From the NCBI GenBank assembly GCA_000231825.2, contig JH720348.1, positions 237,210-279,989 on the forward strand: a stretch of 42,780 nt of DNA, given 5' to 3'. The translations under genes and the position numbers were made by a program. The stretch's first letter is position 1, and each line of letters opens with the position of its first letter. The notes under the pieces were generated by a model that was not told where the DNA came from, ran no database searches, and saw only the letters and a list, made by a program, of their open reading frames with translations. Shown piece after piece: positions 35,301 to 42,780 of the stretch. This stretch comes from Tetrahymena elliotti 4EA. Lineage: Eukaryota > Ciliophora > Oligohymenophorea > Hymenostomatida > Tetrahymenidae.

Positions 35301-38300
35301 GGCTTGTTAAGCTTAGAATAATGGATTTACAAATATTAAATTGTAGGATGACACTGTTAGAGAAAAATGTAAGCCAAATTTAGCCAAATTATTTAATTTA
35401 ATTAAGTGGAATTTAGGTTATTTAAATATATAATATTTCACTTGAAAATAATAAAGAAATACAATTCATTTAAACAAATAATGCCTACAAACTTGACAAC
35501 CTTACTTACACACTTAATAATGACACTTTTTTCATTTAAAACACTAATTTTATTAGTAATTAATTCCCAAAGTAATTTAATATTGATAATTAAATTCATT
35601 TACTGCTTTTGCAATCTTCATTTATATAAATGTAAAGATTTAATTTCTAATTAAATCAAGGAAATATTTTAATTTAAAATGCATAAAAAGTTAGTATTGA
35701 TTCTTCTACTTTTGAGTAAAATTAAGGTGTCTAAGGTGCTTCTATTCAATTCTAGAATATTCCGTACGAAGTAATTATCAAAAACTCAAACTTTAGTCAT
35801 AATAAAGCCTAAGCAAGTGGAGGAGCTTTATTTTTCTTAAATATTAATTCTCTATAGATAGATTAAGATACTAATTTCTATCATAATTAAGCTTTAATAG
35901 GTGGTGCAATAAGATTTGTTGTCTCGGATCAGAAATACAAAAATTTAATTTTAGAAAATCAATATTAAAGTTTTGTAAAATCAAAATTTTAAAAAAATTA
36001 AGCTTAAATATTTGGATAAAATATGGCTTCCTACCCTTCTTCCTTTTAAATAACTTAATTGAAGGCAAATTAGCTTAATAGTAAAAATATTTTATATAAA
36101 GGAAAGCTTCAAGATAAAAATATTGATGTAATAAATATTGGAGATCTTTAAAGTGGAGGAAATGTTTAATTCAATATTTAGCTTTTAGATGAATAAGATA
36201 GTATCATTAAATTAGATTCTGATAAGATTTTAACAAAATAGTATCCTTCATCAATTAGGAATGAGCTTGAATTTTACTAAATTTAAATTTATAGTAATCC
36301 ATAAAATAAGAATTTAGAAATAAACGGTGAAAGTTTGATAAATACAAAGTAATTTAACTCTTAGGCGATGTCATTTTAATTCAACGATATTGTTTTTTCA
36401 GCTAATCCAAGTTCAACTATTACTAATTCAGCTTCACTTTTAATTTAACTTTATAACTGGCATAATAATTATGAGATTCCTTTTACGCTTTCATTTAGAG
36501 AATGCATAAAAGGTGAAATTCCAGTTTAAACATCATAAACTATTACTATCTGCTTAGAGTGCTCTGAAGGTACTTATTCCTTAGATCTAATAAATGATTT
36601 TACTAGTAAAAATTAGGAATAAATTAGCTGCAAGAAATGCCCAACAGGTGCTTCTAATTGCAAAGGAGATCAAATAATCTTAAAATAAGGATATTGGAGG
36701 TTAAATAGTGATACTGATGCTATTGTTTAGTGTAACTAAATTAAACCTGAAATTTGTGATTTTAATTCACCTTCAAGTTAATTTGGATGTATTGAAGGAT
36801 ATGTTGGGCCACTTTGTGAAACTTGTGATAATTTTGGAGATGTTTGGAAAGGAAAAACTTATTCTCTTTCTTTTTCTGATTATACTTGTTATGAATGCAG
36901 TAATTTAACAATTTAAATAGTTTATGTCATTTTAATGCTTTTAGTAGTGCTTGCTTACCTTTATTTGAGCATAATTATTTTCTTAAATAATTATATTTAC
37001 AATTCAATATGCTCTTATATTCGTTTGATGAATATGCTTCCATTTTCTAAGAGCTGCATTTTAGACGAATCAGTGTTTATAATTAAACAGCTCATTAACT
37101 TTTTACAAATATCATAAGTGATTTTCTAAATAAATATTAATTTCATTCCTTAAGCTTTTTCTTTTCTTCCATCTATTGCTGGATAACCTATGGGAAAAAT
37201 AGTAGTGAGTAGCCAATGTTTATACACTAGTCTCAGATATTATATAGGGCTTGATTAAGAAATATAAATAAGATCACTAATCTATATTTTTGTTCCTATC
37301 TTCTTCCTATTAATCTTACTTTTTGTTTTGAAATTTCAAATATACTTTAAGCTTTTTAAGATAAACAAATATCATTATTATGTTCTTTTAACAATTTTGT
37401 TCTTTTTTTTCTAACCTAACTCTATTCAATTTTTAGCTTCTACAATGACTTGTAGACAGGTAGGTGATTAAAGGTATGTAGTTACTAGTCTTGTTCTAGA
37501 TTGTGAAGATAAAATCTTTAATAATTTTTAGTACTATGCAATATTACCTGCTCTTATTTTCTGGGTACTGTGTCCTATCTTTATATTCTATTTTTTCATA
37601 ATAGATACAAATAAATTTAAAAATGTTCATTATTGCATAAACAAGTACAAGTATGGATATTATTTTCTAGAATATAAAAAGAAGTATTATTTCTGGGAAT
37701 TTATAAGAATATACTATAGAATACTATTAGTCTTAGTCTCTACTTTACTCCCAAAATTTGATTATACCTCTTAAATTCTATGCATTATAATTATCTCATC
37801 CTATTCTTGCACTTTACTTAATTTCAAACCCTTTTCTGATTATCATCTATAGTACATAGAGATATTCTCAAACTTTGTCCTAATACTAAATTCATTTTTT
37901 AATACACTTCTAAACTCAAGCAATAATATTGCAATATAAGTAATAATCTCTGTTCTCCATTATGGTTTTGTTATAATAATGGTGGGAATAATCATGAAAA
38001 TGAAGTTAAATAATAGCTAATTACTGAATAGTAGAATTGCTTAATGTTTTGTAAGAAATATTTTACCAGAAAAAATCAAAATCAAAATATAAAAGACTAA
38101 AATTTTGAAAACAAGAGCTCTTAATTTATGGAAAAAGATTTATTCAAATAAGACACTAATAAGGTAATAAAAAATAGAAGAGTAAACCTAGAAAATACAA
38201 TAAAGTTTATATAAATCCTCTTGCATCCAAAATTTGACTGAAGATAAAGGTAAAAATTTTATATAAAATTTTTTAAATAATTATTTACTCTAAAAATAAA

Positions 38301-38653
38301 TAGTTTTAGAAGGAGATGATAACAAAGAGTTAATGCATACTAAAAGTTCTTAACATAGCTTTGCTCATAATTTAATCCAATTATCTACTTTAAATGATCA
38401 AGAAATTTCTCTAAACTCATAGAGTATCCAAAAAAGACTAAATGTAGAAAACTTTAAGTTATTGCAAAATAAATCTCCAAGAGCCAAATTAAATAACTCA
38501 TTTAAATTAAAACTAGATAAAGACTATAATGTTAGTGCTTTTGTAAACTTTCCAGCTATCGAAGAATCTGATTTCGATGAGCAGTAAAAGCCAAGATAAA
38601 TTTATAATAATAAAAATGTTAATTAATATTCAAATAAATTTAATTTTATTTGA
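29306..38653 (+). CDS. Giant Cys-rich, propeller/beta-helix, multipass membrane protein, 2,962 aa
   Basis: Starts at ATG 29306 (MSKISFLSIHIILAL, a signal peptide) and ends at TGA 38651-38653. Three introns (31290-31587, 32830-32936, 38250-38303), all phase 1, leave exactly 2,963 codons. After the signal peptide comes a Cys-rich head (CKNGCLNCQ, CNLCMDGF). A long body with WD/propeller-like strands follows (GKLVVWDQ, NGDIHLMLVD, NGVIYQYNL) to about residue 1700. Next is an N-rich stretch with GGALFF- and GGAIRF-type turns like beta-helix repeats (about 1950-2200), then a Cys module (CLECSEGTYS, CKKCPTGASNC, GYVGPLCETCD, about 2280-2400). Seven or eight membrane spans start with IVYVILMLLVVLAYLYL at about 2402. 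They include the conserved YGYYFLEYKKKYYFWEF segment typical of this ciliate family. A polar tail of about 190 residues ends the protein. It is probably a surface receptor or adhesion protein; its ligand is unknown. All Trp codons noticed are TGG, and no internal TGA occurs. Confidence 0.88.
30922..31068 (+). repeat. Source copy of the 147-bp exon duplication
   Basis: Inside the propeller-like region of the large gene, about 540 codons from its start. It pairs with 28463-28609. The reading frame continues into both sides here, so this is the native location. Confidence 0.92.
31290..31587 (+). other. Predicted 298-nt intron of the large gene
   Basis: GTATTTTAATTT...TTAATCAG in phase 1; it joins G to AT to give Asp in NGDIHLML. 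It is three to six times longer than the other two introns of the gene and contains several TGAs and a long T tract. Confidence 0.7.
32830..32936 (+). other. Predicted 107-nt intron of the large gene
   Basis: GTAATTATATTT...AAATAG in phase 1, A/T-rich and containing in-frame TGA. Removal restores the frame at PIAYIISR. Confidence 0.75.
38250..38303 (+). other. Predicted 54-nt intron of the large gene
   Basis: GTAAAAATTTTA...AAATAG in phase 1, in the cytosolic tail. Excision gives the junction EDKVLEGDD. Confidence 0.75.
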
Positions 38654-39215
38654 AAATTATTTTTTTTGTTTTTCATATTTTTTAATAAACATCTCTTTTA
38701 TTAATCTAAGTTAGTTATCATAGACTAAATTCTATTCATTAAATTTACTATTCTCGTATTTTGAAAAAATAATGTTTACAGATAAGACAATCAATATACA
38801 CATTTAGGGATGATAGAATAAAGAAAGCTCAAATAAACCAATTCAAAAAATATAAAAATATCTCATTCAAAAAATGAATGAAAAATTCATTAAAATTTTA
38901 TAAAAAATCTCTATCTTTTATCTTGAATAAAAATTTTTATATTGATAAAATTTTTCTTTTCTTTTTATTGGGAGTGGTTATCAAAGACATGAATTTTAGA
39001 GATTGTCTCTAAATCGAATGAATTAACAAATAATAATAATAATAATGTAAGTTGACAAAGAAATCAAGAAAGGTAACTTCGTTTAAATAGTGGTGAGTCG
39101 AATAGTTAAAAAATTATTGAATTATTTATTTATCTAAAAACATTTAATAATAATATTTATAAAGTAAATTTAAATAGTTTCTTTCACAAAATACAAATTT
39201 TTTATATGATTAATA
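38654..39215. other. Intergenic region between convergent ends
   Basis: Lies between the stop of the large gene and the 3' end of the hAT relic. AT-rich, with an (AAT)n run near 39030-39047. No other feature was seen. Confidence 0.5.
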
Positions 39216-40160
39216 TCATTACTAATTTTTTTATAAGAATATTAATTAATTTAATAATTATGATTTCATCTTGGTTATCTTTTGGTTCAAAATAAAATTT
39301 GCAGCTGAGAATACTCTCTCACTAAAAACTGAGGTTAATGGTATTGATAAATACTTAAAAGCAAGTTAGCTAATTAGTGGGTACTTTACAGAGTTTTATT
39401 TCCACCATGATAATATGGTATTAACGTTAGTGATTGATAACTATTTTTCTTGTTAATAATTATTTACCAATAATAAAATGGATTATTCTTCTTACTTGCT
39501 TTCTTCTAAATAATAGTCTCCATAAATAGATTTTATTTTTCTATTTTCTTATTGGATAATTTTGATTGATTTTATTTCTTTTTCTATTGTTTTCATATCA
39601 TTATCAGATTAAAGTTGTTCCATTTTTTCAATTAAATATTTGATTGTTAATTCTTTATTTTCATTAGTTGCAAATTTCATTTCCTTAAAACATGAGTTTA
39701 AAAAGCTTACCATAAGAAGGAATTTTTCATGTTTAGTATAAACATGTATTGAATTCTCAAATAAAGTTTGCATATTTGTTTAAATTCTTTAATATTAGAA
39801 CTATCTTCATCTTTAACCTAAAGTAAATTTTATTAAATATTGTGTAAAGTGGGTAATATATCAGAAACAGATACTTGATTCTGTTTTGAAATATCTTCTG
39901 AAATTATTTAAAATAACTCTTAGAAAATTATGAATAATTTAAATATTTTTAGATTTTAGATTTACATTTTAACAGATTTAGTCAAGTATATTATATAAAT
40001 AATAGAGCTGAGTAATAGATGGATTAAGCATAAAAAATGAGAGAAAGAGAATAAAATGAAGCAAATTGTAAGGAGAAGCAAAACTTAATTGATTACTTGA
40101 AAACACAATAATCATAATTTTCATATTTTCATCCAAAATAATAATTAAATTTTCTTAAAA
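39216..40160 (-). pseudogene. Decayed hAT-family transposase (C-terminal part)
   Basis: The frame from ATG 39771-39773 to TGA 39216-39218 (185 aa) ends with the hAT dimerisation region: ILSWWKQNSVKYPLIS, then QLAFKYLSIPLTSVFSE, RVFSAANFIL and LLNQLIFLQKN. This matches the family pattern WWK-x-N...YP-x-L...A-x-x-x-L-x-IP-x-TS-x-x-SER-x-FS. Further upstream (about 39945-39775) the expected preceding segment (SVSDILPTLHNIQQNLLQ) is present, but in another frame, so there is an indel near 39775. Sequence from 39951 to 40160 is also element-like because a diverged copy of it exists at 41498-41696. The N-terminal zinc finger and most of the catalytic domain are missing or unrecognisable. Terminal inverted repeats and target duplications were not found. 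Confidence 0.82.
39951..40156. repeat. hAT-associated dispersed repeat, copy A
   Basis: AGATTTTAGATTTACATTTTA...AATAGATGGATTAAGCAT resembles 41498-41696. It is probably part of the internal or 5' region of the hAT element. Confidence 0.65.
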
Positions 40161-41497
40161 AATGGTTTTAATATTTGACATCAAATAAATAAAAAATAAA
40201 TTTACAATATTCAATCAGATTAATTATAATTTTAGACAGAATCTTAAACTTAACTGAAATTGAAATATAAATGAAGATAATATTAAATGTTTTTGGAGTT
40301 GAATTTAAATTTGAAGACAATTTGCAGAGCTATCAAATATATAGTAGAAGTAAACATTAGAAAGGCTAGTTTTAATACAATTATAAGAAAAATAGATCAC
40401 AAAAATTTAAAAAAACACATAAAATTAATTGATGAAATTCTAACCATAAAATTATTTACTAAATAGTAATAAGGTTTTTTAAAAATGGAGATCTTTTATG
40501 AAATTAATTAGCTGATAAATCAGAATAAATAATACATCAATAGTTAAAAAAAATACTTAGTTACTTTAAATGAATATATTAAGTTTTCTAAATAGGAAGT
40601 CAAAATTTCTTTGATTGTTCTAAATAATTTTCATTCAATTGAAGATTTAAGCCAAAAAACTTTCTTTTTAATTCATGACTAAATAAAATTGAAAAGAATT
40701 AAATTGTACTATATTTAATCAAAAAATATATTGAACTAAGAATATAAATAATAGATTATATTATTATTTTCATCATCATTACCATTTTTATCTATTAAAT
40801 TATTAAAAAATTTATGTATAAAAAGCAAATAACATACCAAAGATAAACATCTAAATGAAAAAATTCTTGTTGTGCATATTTTTGGTTATTATCTCAAAAA
40901 CTTTACATTTGTTTAAAAAACAGAAATAATTAGTAAGTAGAAATCTTTTTCTAAATCTAAATAAAAGCAGCTACATCTTATTTGCTAATCTGCTGTATAT
41001 TTACTGTAATATTTGTAATAATATCAATTTATTGTTAATTGTTCATTTTTATCAATTCAGTACATTTATGCATCTTTCATATTGAGTAGTGAGTAGGACA
41101 AAAGAAAGTATCGCAACAATAATAATTAGAGCAAAAGCTTTTTCAGTCTAATTAAAAAAGAGATAACAATTTTAGAATCAATTATTTTTTAATTTCAAAG
41201 TAAATAAATTAAATTTTTAAGTTGAAATTAATCTATTTATTTAAATTCATTTCAACAATGACTCTATTTAATCAAATAGTTATCTGTGAGATTCTTATAA
41301 ATAAAACAAAAATATTAGTTTGATTAAATTGAAATTCATAGAGCAACATAGTAAAAAAATTATAAATTTAAAGAAATATGAGAAGAAAAAATCATAATAA
41401 AGATTAATAAATTTGTTCAGTGATTTGTTATTAAATACATTAGATTAGATAGATAGATAGCCTTAAAACAAAAATTATAATAAGAATGATTGTTTGT
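40161..41497. other. AT-rich region between hAT-related fragments
   Basis: A plus-strand frame is free of TGA for about 248 codons (about 40484-41227), but few of its codons begin with G and no motif is seen, so I do not call a gene. It may be degraded transposon interior. Confidence 0.4.
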
Positions 41498-41696
41498 AGA
41501 TTTTAAATTTACATTTTAAACTATTTAGTAGAGTATATTCATAAATAATAACTGAAAAATAGATGGATTAAGCATTCTAAATTACAAAAATAAAATAAAA
41601 AGAATGAAAATCTTAAAAAGTAACAAACCTTAATTGCTTATGGCACATAAATTACGATTTACATATTTATATCTAAAAAAAGAATTAAATTTAGTT
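41498..41696. repeat. hAT-associated dispersed repeat, copy B
   Basis: AGATTTTAAATTTACATTTTA...AATAGATGGATTAAGCAT aligns with copy A at 39951-40156 with many substitutions and indels. It has no adjacent transposase C-terminus, so it marks a second, more degraded insertion or an internal duplication. Confidence 0.65.
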
Positions 41697-41727
41697 GTAA
41701 TAAATAGAAAGTTAATAATTTTCTAAT

Positions 41728-41835
41728 TGATGAGTTAATACCAATAGAGTTCTATTCTCTGCAAATACCAATATTTACTTATGAAAATCTTGAGATCATT
41801 GACAAGAAAGGTTTTGAATTTTTTGGATAGTTTGT
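41728..41835 (+). other. Short coding-like fragment, unassigned
   Basis: About 35 codons (DELIPIEFYSLQIPIF, then YENLEIIDKKGFEFFG) have gene-like codon composition (over a quarter begin with G), unlike the flanks. The frame then becomes low-complexity and ends at a TGA near 41910. It could be a gene or transposon relic; no family was recognised. Confidence 0.3.
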
Positions 41836-42492
41836 CTTGGTTTGTTGTTCATTAAAGATTTTCATTTTTTAGATAAAAGTAAAATTGGGCCAAATATTAA
41901 TTTTTCTAGACTAAATGTGAGAGATTTAATCACACTTCCTTATACAAAAAATGTGCTTTTGTTCAAAAGAAAAATTAAAGAAAAAATTAAAATAAGATTA
42001 ATCCATTTTCATAAAGTAAGAGTATCAACATGATATTAACAGTGATGTTATATCTTGTTAAAGCCTAAAGCATCATTCAAATAAACACTTTTAAATTTAA
42101 GAGCTTCATCTTTCTTTAGTCTATCTTAGATAACCACATAATAGTAATTTAATACTTCTTAATAATACTAATTTAGTTAATTAATAAAAATATAATTAGG
42201 AGTATTTGTTATGCAGGTCATATTTAACAATATATTAAAGTATTTAATTTTATTTTTTATAATTAAATAAGAATAATTATTACAATCTCTTCTCTAAGTT
42301 AAGTTGATACAACAAAAAAAACAAATCAAAAATCAATCAATCACTTTAACTAAATATGCCTTGACATAAAGAAAAGTGAATTAATAATTAATTTAAAGCT
42401 CTTTTAAAGAATAATACTAGAGTCCTTAATTATGGTCTTCTTTTCTTCTTCTTCTTCAGAATAGATCTTTCACTAGGTTCTAACCTCACTCC
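41836..42492. other. AT-rich region, nothing assigned
   Basis: A plus-strand frame at 41842-42033 contains LLFKRKIKEKIKIR but lacks family features. Otherwise A/T tracts, then a GC-richer pyrimidine stretch from about 42440 (TCTTCTTTTCTTCTTCTTC), which is the Lys-rich end of the next entry's reading frame. Confidence 0.35.
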
Positions 42493-42648
42493 TCATGATC
42501 TATATGCCTCTTTTCTTACAATACTTACGCTTATTATTCTATCTCCATCTTTGAATACTTTCTTTAGATAAATTTGGTCTCTTTCATTTATCTTGTTATT
42601 TTTAGCTATGATTATTTAAGCACATTATTATTTTTAATTTTGATTCAT
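42493..42648 (-). CDS. Small unassigned ORF, 51 aa, possibly truncated
   Basis: ATG 42646-42648 to TGA 42493-42495. It reads MNQNQKQQCAQ and then a charged segment, INERDQIYLKKVFKDGDR, with gene-like codon use. After the TGA the same frame stays coding-like and basic (GVRLEPSERSILKKKKKRRP, to about 42425), and the TGA sits where a Trp would fit. It is therefore either a tiny protein or the front of a longer basic protein broken by a TGG-to-TGA change. No family was recognised. Confidence 0.35.
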
Positions 42649-42780
42649 ATTAATTTAATTCAAGTTGTTTCTCTGAAATCATATTTTAATTAAAAATTTA
42701 ACTTTTAATAGACTAATCTATTCTTTTTTATATTTTCCAGATGTTAAGGTGATTTAAAAAAAAAATAAAAAAAATAATTA

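Noticed and set aside
37400..37430. Apparent frameshift in the T-run of the large gene
   Set aside because: Recounting the run (eight T) keeps the frame open into PNSIQFLASTMTC; no shift is needed.
40484..41227. 248-codon TGA-free plus-strand frame as a gene
   Set aside because: With one stop codon and this base composition such frames arise by chance; G-starting codons are rare and no motif is seen.
42700..42780. Chromosome end at the right edge
   Set aside because: The terminal A-rich sequence has no CCCCAA/TTGGGG-type repeats; it is ordinary A/T tract.

Overview
This window reads as nuclear DNA of an oligohymenophorean (Tetrahymena-like) ciliate. It is very AT-rich, and coding frames run through hundreds of TAA and TAG codons read as glutamine, with TGA as the only stop. 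Introns are mostly short (about 47-120 nt, GT...AG, AT-rich), with a few longer ones. No telomeric repeat is visible. The ciliate code, splice phases and domain motifs were all worked out by hand translation, so exon edges are predictions.

Layout. 1-1800 is an array of about five degenerate tandem repeats. 2324-6686 holds two minus-strand protein-kinase-fold genes in tandem; the upstream one has lost the DFG metal-binding triad. 8052-12277 is a plus-strand 1,390-residue glutamine/asparagine-rich protein with a B-box zinc finger. 13475-19608 is a minus-strand cluster of three paralogous ADP-ribosyltransferase-like genes, each with a conserved N-terminal domain carrying a WGD-N motif. Two look intact and the middle one is decayed. 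20859-21926 is a leucine-rich-repeat protein on the minus strand, with a broken coding-like stretch upstream. 23874-26222 is a tubulin-tyrosine-ligase-like gene with a signal-peptide-like first exon. 26374-26445 is tRNA-Asp(GUC).

The second half is dominated by one plus-strand gene, 29306-38653 (2,962 predicted residues). It encodes a secreted/membrane protein with a signal peptide, a Cys-rich head, a long beta-propeller-like body, a beta-helix-like region, Cys-rich modules, seven or eight membrane spans and a cytosolic tail. Immediately upstream lies a frame-broken Cys-rich membrane protein remnant on the opposite strand. It abuts a 147-bp displaced copy of an exon segment of the large gene. 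39216-40160 is a decayed hAT transposase, with a second diverged fragment near 41500. The right edge contains a short coding-like piece with an in-frame TGA.

Functionally the genes look like members of large ciliate gene families (signalling kinases, B-box and LRR scaffolds, ADP-ribosylation, tubulin-type ligation, surface receptors) rather than one pathway. The most distinctive local unit is the three-gene ADP-ribosyltransferase cluster, which shows birth and decay side by side. Signs of turnover are frequent: one decayed paralog, a broken Cys-rich gene, an ectopic exon copy, hAT remnants and several TGA codons at positions that look like former tryptophans.
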